A stretch of DNA of 58,715 nt, taken from the NCBI GenBank assembly GCA_017480445.1, contig JAFVAO010000067.1, positions 1 through 58,715 of the forward strand, read 5' to 3'. This document shows positions 16,470 through 24,201 of this stretch, one piece after another. Source of the DNA: Lachnospiraceae bacterium. Its GTDB lineage: Bacteria; Bacillota; Clostridia; Lachnospirales; Lachnospiraceae. The notes beneath the pieces are model-generated. The model searched no databases. It saw only the letters and a list, made by a program, of their open reading frames with translations, and was not told where the DNA came from. Every line of letters starts with the position of its first letter. Position 1 is the stretch's first letter. Position numbers and translations under genes: made by a program.

Positions 16470-18545
16470 TTACCTTGCCTGACCAACCAGAACCACTGAA
16501 CTTCTGGGCTGCAAAATAACATTATCCTTCACTGTCTGTCCTGACATTTTCCCGGATTCATCGCCGGAACAAACTACAATCTTCCATTCCATACCTTCCG
16601 GGATAATAGGAAGCTCCATCGTATGCTCTTCCCAATGCTCATTTACAGCGCAGTATATAAACGAATCCTTTTTCGTACCAAATTCGCTTGCCGGCTCCGC
16701 GTACAAGAATCCAAATGTAAGGAAAGGTGAATATCTGTCAAATTCCCACGCTTTCTCGCCATGCCAGGACAATTCCGGATATCCTGAAGAATTATATCCG
16801 CTGAAAAAAACATCTCTTCTTATGACCGGATGCTCCATCCGAAACGCAATGAGTTTCCTTACATATTCAAAGACATCCTTATACTTTTTTAATCTGTTCC
16901 AGTCGAGCCATGATATCTCATTATCCTGAGAAAAAGCATTGTTATTGCCGTACTGAGTGTTCGCAAACTCATCACCTGCCCAGAACATAGGGATTCCCCT
17001 TGACATCAAAAGGATCGTCATGGCATTTTTCATCTGTCTTCTGCGAAGAGCATTTACCTCCGGATTATCCGTTTCACCTTCCTCTCCGCAGTTCCATGAG
17101 CAGTTGTCATAATCGTGATCCATTGGAGAAGTAAACGCATTGGTCTCATTATGGGTCTGCTGATAAGTCACGGAATCATAGAGTGTAAATCCATCATGGG
17201 AAACAATATAATTGACCGATGATGTTGGCGAACCGTTCGGGAACATATCAGGTGATCCCTCTATTGTTCTTATTACATTCGGTCCGTCTTCCGCCCCGCC
17301 CTTAATAAATCTTTTTACCGTATCTCTCGTTCTGGGGTTCCAGTCAGCCCAGGTATTCGAAAAGGTGCCTATGGTAGAAAGCCCTGCCGGATCCCAGCCT
17401 TCTGATATCAGAAGGCTATGGCTTAATATCGGATCATCCATCAGTGACTCCAATAGAGGTGGAGACAGGAGCGGCGTTCCATCCTGCCCCCTGACAAAAA
17501 TAGGTGCCTCATCCACCCTGAAGCCATCCACATGATATGTGGAAACCCAATAGCGTAATGAATCTATAATAAAGCTCCTGACTACAGGGTTATTACAGTT
17601 GAGCGTATTACCACAGGCTGACAGATTAGAGTAATTTCCATGTTCATCCATTATGTAATAGGTTCTGTTATCTATTCCCCTAAAAAAGATGTATTCTCCG
17701 TCATCCCCATACTCGCCTGTGTGGTTAAACACAATATCCAAAATGACTTCTATGCCATTCTTATGCAGCTCCTTTATCATGTGTTTTAGCTCATCAGCCA
17801 CAAGTCCAAGGGAACCTGTATGCGAGTAGGCGGTCTTTGGTGAAAAATAATTGTAAGTCACATAGCCCCAATAATTACAATATTCATCTGTAAGGCAGGG
17901 GATAAACTCCTCGAACTCAAATATTGGCATCAACTCTATACAGTTAATACCAAGCTTTTTGAGATATGGAATTTTCTCAACAATCCCGGCAAAAGTGCCC
18001 TTATATTTAACTCCGCTCGAGTCATGCTTCGTAAACCCTCTTACATGCATCTCATATATAACAAGATCTTTCGGTGGGATTTCAAGAGGCTTGTCCCCAT
18101 CCCAACTGTAATCCTCCCTGATTATGCGACCACGCCTCCCAAAATTTGTATCTTTATATGTGCGGGTGTGCCATACATCCCTGCCGGAAACCATCTTAGC
18201 ATAGGGATCCAATAATATCTTTGTTGGATCAAACCTATATCCTTTTGAGACATCCTTGGGTCCATCAAATCTGTAACCGTACTCGATATTTTCCCAATCA
18301 ATATCAAAAACCATTACAGAGTATACACTGCCAAGCCTGAACTCGTCCTTTAGCTCAAGTATAAAAAACGGCTCCTTGTCACCCAAATGATACAAAAGCA
18401 ACTCACACTTATAAGCATCTCTTGAGTATATAGAAAAGTTTACACTGTTCTCTGATACAAGCTCCGCTCCAAACGGCAGCGGACGTCCAACACGATATTT
18501 TATTCCATCTTTTTCATGTGTAGGATATTCATCGATTCGTCTCAT
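16470..18545 (-). CDS. glgX: Glycogen debranching enzyme, GlgX/isoamylase type
   Basis: About 691 residues with an N-terminal CBM48-like domain (to about 150) and a GH13 barrel. The conserved GH13 blocks are present: D-I-V-F-N-H, the nucleophile Asp in G-F-R-V-D-E-A, the acid Glu in I-S-E-G-W-D and S-H-D-G-F. It cuts alpha-1,6 links of glycogen in the cytoplasm. The ATG at 18545 has AGGAG 8 bases ahead; another ATG at 18551 is closer to the site. It precedes the HlyD-like gene by 25 bases, so it could be cotranscribed with the export genes although no functional tie is obvious. The malQ remnant at 3979-4235 is the only other glycogen gene here. Confidence 0.9.
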   Translation of the reverse strand: MRRIDEYPTHEKDGIKYRVGRPLPFGAELVSENSVNFSIYSRDAYKCELLLYHLGDKEPFFILELKDEFRLGSVYSVMVFDIDWENIEYGYRFDGPKDVSKGYRFDPTKILLDPYAKMVSGRDVWHTRTYKDTNFGRRGRIIREDYSWDGDKPLEIPPKDLVIYEMHVRGFTKHDSSGVKYKGTFAGIVEKIPYLKKLGINCIELMPIFEFEEFIPCLTDEYCNYWGYVTYNYFSPKTAYSHTGSLGLVADELKHMIKELHKNGIEVILDIVFNHTGEYGDDGEYIFFRGIDNRTYYIMDEHGNYSNLSACGNTLNCNNPVVRSFIIDSLRYWVSTYHVDGFRVDEAPIFVRGQDGTPLLSPPLLESLMDDPILSHSLLISEGWDPAGLSTIGTFSNTWADWNPRTRDTVKRFIKGGAEDGPNVIRTIEGSPDMFPNGSPTSSVNYIVSHDGFTLYDSVTYQQTHNETNAFTSPMDHDYDNCSWNCGEEGETDNPEVNALRRRQMKNAMTILLMSRGIPMFWAGDEFANTQYGNNNAFSQDNEISWLDWNRLKKYKDVFEYVRKLIAFRMEHPVIRRDVFFSGYNSSGYPELSWHGEKAWEFDRYSPFLTFGFLYAEPASEFGTKKDSFIYCAVNEHWEEHTMELPIIPEGMEWKIVVCSGDESGKMSGQTVKDNVILQPRSSVVLVGQAR

Positions 18546-18586
18546 TTTCATATCTCCTTTTCCAATTCAAGAGTTTTATGTCCATT

Positions 18587-18958
18587 TCACACCGGATAAC
18601 GAAGGTTTTCAAATTCCTTCCGCATATCACCTATCTCATATGGCTTGCTGACAAATCCGCTGATCCGCAATGAGATCATATCCTCACTGAAATCCCTTCC
18701 GGACTCTGCTGTCACGAGGATGATGTTTACAGAAGGCTGTAATTCCTTAACCCTTCTCACAAGCTCCAACCCTTCCCATCGGGAGCCTCCAAAGTCGACC
18801 TCCGTAAGCAGTATGTCGATTTTCTGTTCTTCTGCAAGCGCCAGCACTTCAGCAGGCTTTCTGAAGCCGACAATCTCTGCATCCGGCACAAGTTGCATTG
18901 TTATCCGCTTTTGTTTCGCCAATCCAAGGCGGCTGTGATCGGCACATACGATACGCAC
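18587..18958 (-). CDS. Stand-alone receiver domain with Glu at the phosphorylation site
   Basis: A 123-residue REC domain without an output domain. Aligned by eye with the receiver at 19152-19970, the Asp of F-T-D-I-Q becomes Glu53 in L-T-E-V-D, and one of the two N-terminal acidic residues becomes His (C-A-D-H). The Thr (V-T-A-E) and Lys (S-K-P-Y) of the switch are kept. Glu at this place often mimics the phosphorylated state in known response regulators. The start is GTG with AAGGAGG 6 bases before it. It lies 36 bases ahead of glgX, so it may head the glgX-export transcript. Partners are unknown. Confidence 0.82.
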   Translation of the reverse strand: MRIVCADHSRLGLAKQKRITMQLVPDAEIVGFRKPAEVLALAEEQKIDILLTEVDFGGSRWEGLELVRRVKELQPSVNIILVTAESGRDFSEDMISLRISGFVSKPYEIGDMRKEFENLRYPV

Positions 18959-19087
18959 GGGAATCCTCCTTTACAACGACATTTTCATAATCATAACTGC
19001 ACATTTATAAGCATCCAATTTTCATTATAAGGGTCAAGCGTTCAAAAACGTCTCAAAACGACCGTGTCTGGAAAATGTTTTTTACAT

Positions 19088-19122
19088 GGAAAAAGCCACC
19101 GGAAATACCTCTTTCCGGTGAC
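19088..19122 (-). terminator. Intrinsic terminator after the REC-BTAD regulator gene
   Basis: On the minus strand CACCGGAAA (19120-19112) pairs perfectly with TTTCCGGTG (19105-19097) around a 6-base loop, followed by GCTTTTT. It lies about 30 bases past the stop codon of the regulator gene and separates the kinase-regulator unit from the receiver-glgX-export unit. Confidence 0.85.
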
Positions 19123-19151
19123 TTTCATCACTTGCTACGTATATCTGTTTC

Positions 19152-19970
19152 CTAGTCTTTTTTATTCCTGAATGCCTCAAAATGAAGACCCGCTTTTGTA
19201 ATCTCCGCCCAGCTGTACTGCTCCATATATTCGCCCCGGAAGGCATTGACTGCCGACATATCGCCTTCCAGCATGCGATAATAATCACAATCGAGCCGTT
19301 CCGGACGAATGGCCAGCGTGCTGCCCCTCCGGATCAGGATGTCGTCCATCCCGATCCCATGAAGTGTACTCTTTAAGTCATTTATCAGATTGCGGAGATT
19401 CTGCTTTGCTGCTTTCAACTCGTCCATGCTCGTATCCTCATACAAGGCGGCAACGGCCTCCTCTGCCCCGGCAGAAGACCCTCTGCGGTCGACCAGCCAG
19501 GCCAGCAGTTCCTTCGTCTTGCGTCTGGAAAAGCCAAGCGGCTCTCCCTGCCAGAACACTTCAAAGCCGCCGAAACAACGCACAGTAAGTTTCCCTGACT
19601 CATCCGGCATAAAGGCAAGCGCATTTGAAAGTTCCTCCCGGATACGCCCTGCATCGACCGGTTTCATCACATACCCGCTGGCATGCAGACGATAGGCATC
19701 CACAGCATATTCATCATATCCCGTGACAAATACGATCTTCGCATCAGGCACGAGCTTCTTTAATTCTACCGCCAGGGCAAGGCCGTCCGGCTTCGGCATC
19801 TGTATGTCCGTAAAGATCACAGAGGGCAGGAGCTTCTCTTTCTTAATGGCGGCAAGGGCAGCAGACCCCAGCGGGAAGTCCATAATCTGTGCATCCGGCG
19901 CCGCTTCCTCAATCGCCTTATGCAGGAGGCGGAGCATCTTTGGTTCATCGTCGATCGCAAGGATCAGCAT
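19152..19970 (-). CDS. Response regulator with receiver and SARP-like BTAD output domain
   Basis: 272 residues. The receiver (1-120) has D-D-E, phospho-acceptor Asp in F-T-D-I-Q-M-P, V-T-G-Y and M-K-P. The C-terminal part contains an OmpR-like winged helix start (C-F-G-G-F-E-V-F, then R-R-K-T-K-E-L-L-A-W-L) and a bacterial transcriptional activator domain, as in AfsR/SARP-type regulators of Clostridia. It follows the kinase gene by 48 bases. The stop is TAG, and a strong terminator lies downstream. Probable DNA-binding activator; target genes are not shown, though glgX and the export locus are next in line. Confidence 0.85.
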   Translation of the reverse strand: MLILAIDDEPKMLRLLHKAIEEAAPDAQIMDFPLGSAALAAIKKEKLLPSVIFTDIQMPKPDGLALAVELKKLVPDAKIVFVTGYDEYAVDAYRLHASGYVMKPVDAGRIREELSNALAFMPDESGKLTVRCFGGFEVFWQGEPLGFSRRKTKELLAWLVDRRGSSAGAEEAVAALYEDTSMDELKAAKQNLRNLINDLKSTLHGIGMDDILIRRGSTLAIRPERLDCDYYRMLEGDMSAVNAFRGEYMEQYSWAEITKAGLHFEAFRNKKD

Positions 19971-20018
19971 AGCTCCATCCCCCCTTGCGGATCTCGCTGT
20001 ATTACGCCTTTATCCACT

Positions 20019-21320
20019 TCATTCATATTCGATATCACTCCTCTTCTTCGGCAGCACAATCGTTGCTGTCGTTCCACATCCAACATACGACTCTATCTGA
20101 AGTGTTCCCCCACAGACCTGCATCAGGCGTTCCCGCACGTTTGTCAGACCGACATGGGGATGTCCGTCATCAGGCATTCTCTCGGGATCAAATCCCGGTC
20201 CGTCATCCTGAACGGACACCTCGAATCGATCCTGAAATTCCCTCGCAGAGATCGTGACAGTCCCTCTTCCGTCCTCATTTCCCCTGATACCATGCCGCAC
20301 CGCATTTTCTACCAACGGCTCCAGTGTAAGGGTAGGTATCGTAAAATCCATGCAGGAAATGTCATATTCCACCCGCAGAGCATCCTCAAAACGGATCTGC
20401 TCCAGTTCCAGGTATAATTTCGTATGGGAAAGCTCCTTCTCAAAGGGAATGGAATCTGTCGCCCCGATGGAAGTCATATTTCCGCGCAGATAGCGGGAAA
20501 ATGTGACCGTCGCAGTCTTTGCCATCTGCGGATTGCTTTCGCAAAGCTCCTCTATCGCTCCCAGCGCATTATATAGAAAATGTGGTTTGATCTGGCTCAG
20601 CATGATCTGCACCCGCTGACCGTCCTTCAACTCTCTCTCGTGCTCTCTCACAAACTGCAGGTGCAGCCAAATATAGTAGAAAACGCAGGCACTAACGATG
20701 GCATCTGTCAAAAACGCCACCGGCTGTTGATTTTTTCCTACATGTCCATCCAGAATGATGCTAACGACGATCAGCATGACATTGAACAGTGGAATCAACA
20801 TTTCACGCTTCCTGATATGTCCATATTCACGGATGGTCAGATACATCAGATTACATAACAGGGCAAGACTTATGTACAGGCAGAAATTACTGAGCACACC
20901 TCCTTGATAGTGGTTAAACCCATCAATATGGAAGCAGATGTGCGAAAACAGGGCCGTGAGATATACTGCTGCATTCACACCGACCAGAATCCATTCCGGC
21001 ACCGCCTTTCTTTCAGGATTTATGACACGTAGAAAAAGCACAAGAATCGCCGGACGCACGCTATAGCCATAAATCGACACGAGCGTTCTGATAAGTACCC
21101 TTGTTTCCCCGACCGCGAGTATATTTTCCACGTAATTCTGAACAATCAGGCTGAGCTCCAGACTCGCAATGATGAGCAATACTCTTTTATGTGATTTGCT
21201 GATATAGGAGTCACCAAGCACAGCAAACACCATCCCCATGATCTGAAGCAGCAGGGGAATGAGCATCGCCAGTTGATAAATGGTCTCCTGATTGAAATCA
21301 TACTCAAATAGGTCTAACAT
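20019..21320 (-). CDS. LytS-type sensor histidine kinase
   Basis: 433 residues. The first 220 are hydrophobic with six to seven helices. The His_kinase domain (PF06580 class) has K-P-H-F-L-Y-N-A, the GHKL N-box E-N-A-V-R-H-G and the ATP lid D-D-G-P-G-F-D and G-L-T-N-V-R-E-R. It is membrane-bound and should phosphorylate the regulator encoded 48 bases downstream. LytS-type kinases normally pair with LytTR regulators; pairing with a BTAD output is less usual. The signal sensed is unknown. Confidence 0.88.
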   Translation of the reverse strand: MLDLFEYDFNQETIYQLAMLIPLLLQIMGMVFAVLGDSYISKSHKRVLLIIASLELSLIVQNYVENILAVGETRVLIRTLVSIYGYSVRPAILVLFLRVINPERKAVPEWILVGVNAAVYLTALFSHICFHIDGFNHYQGGVLSNFCLYISLALLCNLMYLTIREYGHIRKREMLIPLFNVMLIVVSIILDGHVGKNQQPVAFLTDAIVSACVFYYIWLHLQFVREHERELKDGQRVQIMLSQIKPHFLYNALGAIEELCESNPQMAKTATVTFSRYLRGNMTSIGATDSIPFEKELSHTKLYLELEQIRFEDALRVEYDISCMDFTIPTLTLEPLVENAVRHGIRGNEDGRGTVTISAREFQDRFEVSVQDDGPGFDPERMPDDGHPHVGLTNVRERLMQVCGGTLQIESYVGCGTTATIVLPKKRSDIEYE

Positions 21321-21331
21321 CGTCTATGTCC

Positions 21332-22273
21332 TTATCGGATCCCCACATTTTCCGCGATCTCCTTCAGGATATCCGCAGATCTGTGGAACGCCTCATTCTC
21401 CTCCTCCGTGAGCGGCATCTGTTTCACTGCGATCACGCCATCCCTGCCGATCATGCAGGGCACGGAAATTGCAATCCCGTCCACACCGTATTCCCCACGC
21501 AGCCTCACCGATACGGGGAGAATCTCATGGGTATCGTTGATCAAAGCGGACACTACCCTGCCCGCCGCTGCGGCCACGCCGTAAGCTGTGAAACCTTTCA
21601 CTGCAATCATTTTCCCGGCTGCGGAGCGGACATGCTCCGACACCTTTTTCTGCTTAACAGAGGTACCGTCGCCCACCTCCATCGCCAGATAATCGTCCAG
21701 AGACATCCCGAGGATCCGAATAGAACTCCATACCACGCAGGAGCTGTCTCCGTGCTCGCCCAGTACGAACATATCTGTGGAGTTCACGGATACATCCAGC
21801 AGAGAAGCGATAAAACGCTTCAGTCTCGCCGTATCCAATAACGTTCCTGTTCCGATCACCTTCTCTCTGGGAAGTCCCATGGTCTCCTGAATGACTGCCG
21901 TGATGATGTCCACAGGGTTACTCAGGACTACGATGATAGCATCTTTATTTACCTTTGCCACCTCTGCAAAAATATCCCTGGCAATCTTCGCATTCTGCTC
22001 CACCAGCTCCAGCCTGCTCTGCCCGGGCTTCTGACCGGCTCCCGCCGTATAGATCAGGATATCCGCGCCCGCTGCGGCGTCATACCCGCCATAGCTTAAT
22101 TTCGCTGTGGGCGCTGTCGCCAACGCCTCCGCATCCAGGAAATCTTCTATCTCCGCCTGAAGCTTCTCCTGATTCCTGCCGATCAGCAAAAGCTCCTGGA
22201 TCTCACGTTGCTTTTGCAGCTCCCTGAATGTCGCCATGCCGACATTTCCGTTTCCGATCACTGCTACCTTCAT
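21332..22273 (-). CDS. ldh: L-lactate dehydrogenase
   Basis: 313 residues, the usual length. The Rossmann motif is G-N-G-N-V-G, the active-site loop region G-T-G-T-L-L-D-T-A-R (Arg and Asp) and the catalytic His block G-E-H-G-D-S-S. The loop Q-K-P-G-Q-S-R fits lactate rather than malate. It interconverts pyruvate and lactate with NADH. The ATG at 22273 has GAGGAGG 7 bases upstream; the frame is open to 22297. It precedes the kinase gene by 11 bases, so they are probably cotranscribed. Confidence 0.88.
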   Translation of the reverse strand: MKVAVIGNGNVGMATFRELQKQREIQELLLIGRNQEKLQAEIEDFLDAEALATAPTAKLSYGGYDAAAGADILIYTAGAGQKPGQSRLELVEQNAKIARDIFAEVAKVNKDAIIVVLSNPVDIITAVIQETMGLPREKVIGTGTLLDTARLKRFIASLLDVSVNSTDMFVLGEHGDSSCVVWSSIRILGMSLDDYLAMEVGDGTSVKQKKVSEHVRSAAGKMIAVKGFTAYGVAAAAGRVVSALINDTHEILPVSVRLRGEYGVDGIAISVPCMIGRDGVIAVKQMPLTEEENEAFHRSADILKEIAENVGIR

Positions 22274-22391
22274 CTTAGTCCTCCTCTTCCTATCCATAAT
22301 TTTTACTCATACTTTTCATAAACAGCCCGCAGACTTTTCGATTTCAGATTTTTAAGCCCACGCTGATGATTCTTACAAAAAAGTGAACGAA

Positions 22392-23858
22392 TTATATTTT
22401 TATAAAAGCACGTTTCAACAGGCAAACGACCTCGATCCCGGTGGTCCATGGGAACTGATCCACTGCCACGGCCTTCACGACCTCATAGCCCCCCGCCAGA
22501 AAGTCCTCCAGATCCCGCACCAGACTGGTGGGTTTACAGGAGATATACACGATCCGCTCCACGCCGTAGGCGATGATCTTCGGCAGTGCCTTCGGGTGAA
22601 TGCCGTCCCGGGGAGGATCCAAAATGATCAGATCCGGCCTCTCCTCCACCTCATCCAACACCTGCAGCACATCTCCCGCGATAAAATCACAGTTCGTCAG
22701 TCCGTTCTCCGCCGCGCTCTTACGCGCAGCCTCCACAGCCTCCTCCACGATCTCCACGCCGATCACTTTCTTCGCCGCAGGCGCCATGAGCTGCGTGATC
22801 GTGCCGGTGCCGCTGTACAGATCGAAGACGATCTTATCCCTTTGATCGCTGTTGCCGTCGCAGGCGGTGCTGTCATCCAGCCCTGCATCTGTCAAATCGC
22901 CCACATACTCCCGCGCCGTCTGGTACAATACTTCCGCGCTGTAGGAATTGGTCTGGAAGAAGGAGAAGGTGGATATTTTAAAACGCAGCCCCAACAGCTC
23001 TTCGTAAAAATAGTCTTTTCCGTACAGAATCTCCGTGCGGTCACTGCGCACCACATCCGCCACGGAGTCATTCACAATATGTAAGATACCGGCATAACGC
23101 CCCGCCAGACGCTCCTGCCCGTCGCTGCGCGCAAGCGCAAGCAGCGCCTCCAGAAATCCTTGCAGCAGCGCGTCCTCCGCCTGTCCGTCCGGAACCTGCG
23201 AGCTGGTCACCAGCGCCACCAGAATCTCTCCTGTGCGGGACGCTTTGCGCACCAGCAAATGCCGCAGATATCCCTCGTGGGTCATGCGATGATAATAGGG
23301 CACCCGCAGCGCTGCAAAATAGTCCCGCACCGTCCGCAGGATCAGCCGGTAATCCGCATCTACGATCTTACAGTCTGTCACCGTCACAAGATCATAAAAG
23401 CTTCCCCGCCTGTGCATGCCCAGCGCCAGGGGACCACCCTTGTACTCGTCGCCAAACGTAAACTCCATCTTATTCCGGTACGCGTACGCCTCGGGACTGC
23501 CCTTGATCCCCTCATAGATCCAGGCTCCCTGTCTTCCCGTAAGCACACCGTCCAGCAATCGCTTGACCTGCGCTGATTTCAGTTGTAATTGTTCTTCATA
23601 GGGAAAAGAAAGATATGCGCATCCGCCGCACAATCCAAAATGGGAACACGGATCTCCGGTCTCCAGAGGTGATGTCTCCAGCACCTCTAAGAGCCGTCCT
23701 TCCGCCTTCCCTTTGCGCACTTTATTCACAGAAAACCGAATTTTTTGACCGGGCAGGCAAAGCTTCACGGTCGCGGTTTCCTCCCCCACCCGGACAACGC
23801 CCTTACCGGGAAAATCGACACGCTCCACAACGCCCTCATATACCTGTCCCTTTTTCAT
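22392..23858 (-). CDS. rlmD: 23S rRNA (uracil-C5)-methyltransferase, RlmD/RlmCD family
   Basis: 488 residues: TRAM domain (1-60), iron-sulfur cysteines C-S-H-F-G-L-C-G-G-C with a later T-D-C, a SAM-binding motif D-L-Y-S-G-T-G-T and the catalytic Cys in Y-I-S-C-K-P. Firmicute members methylate U747 and U1939 of 23S rRNA. An extra stretch between residues 340 and 355 (D-S-T-A-C-D-G-N) before the SAM motif is unusual. The start codon lies 3 bases after the stop of the small membrane protein gene, so translation is probably coupled. Confidence 0.9.
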   Translation of the reverse strand: MKKGQVYEGVVERVDFPGKGVVRVGEETATVKLCLPGQKIRFSVNKVRKGKAEGRLLEVLETSPLETGDPCSHFGLCGGCAYLSFPYEEQLQLKSAQVKRLLDGVLTGRQGAWIYEGIKGSPEAYAYRNKMEFTFGDEYKGGPLALGMHRRGSFYDLVTVTDCKIVDADYRLILRTVRDYFAALRVPYYHRMTHEGYLRHLLVRKASRTGEILVALVTSSQVPDGQAEDALLQGFLEALLALARSDGQERLAGRYAGILHIVNDSVADVVRSDRTEILYGKDYFYEELLGLRFKISTFSFFQTNSYSAEVLYQTAREYVGDLTDAGLDDSTACDGNSDQRDKIVFDLYSGTGTITQLMAPAAKKVIGVEIVEEAVEAARKSAAENGLTNCDFIAGDVLQVLDEVEERPDLIILDPPRDGIHPKALPKIIAYGVERIVYISCKPTSLVRDLEDFLAGGYEVVKAVAVDQFPWTTGIEVVCLLKRAFIKI

Positions 23859-23861
23859 AGA

Positions 23862-24137
23862 TTAGTTTTCTCCCTCGTCCTCGAAGAAATCCTCGTCATC
23901 CTCGTCCTCGAAGTCGTCGTTGAAATCATCATCAAAGTCAGCCAGATAATCCGGATGGAAATAACGATATACCGCATAAGCGATCGCAGCCGCAGCCACA
24001 GCTGTACCGATGATGGCAAGTACCAAAAGGACAACGTTGAAGCGCTTTTCAATCTTCTCCTCTTCCTTCTTCCTGCCAAGAAGCTCGTTCAACTTCAGCT
24101 CATTTGCCATCTCTAATGCCTTTTCCAGTTTATCCAT
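23862..24137 (-). CDS. Small single-span membrane protein with acidic tail
   Basis: 91 residues. A charged amphipathic N-terminus (1-32), one membrane helix (about 35-58) and a tail in which most residues are Asp or Glu (F-D-D-D-F-N-D-D-F-E-D-E-D). I do not recognise a named family; similar proteins are common in Lachnospiraceae. AAGGAAGG precedes the ATG. It lies between pcrA and rlmD in one transcript. The long run of acidic codons is not low-quality sequence: the hydrophobic helix and start site are intact. Confidence 0.75.
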   Translation of the reverse strand: MDKLEKALEMANELKLNELLGRKKEEEKIEKRFNVVLLVLAIIGTAVAAAAIAYAVYRYFHPDYLADFDDDFNDDFEDEDDEDFFEDEGEN

Positions 24138-24201
24138 AGTACTTACCTTCCTTTCTTGTTCGATCAGTCATGTTTATCATATCACATTTTCATGAAAAAT
24201 A

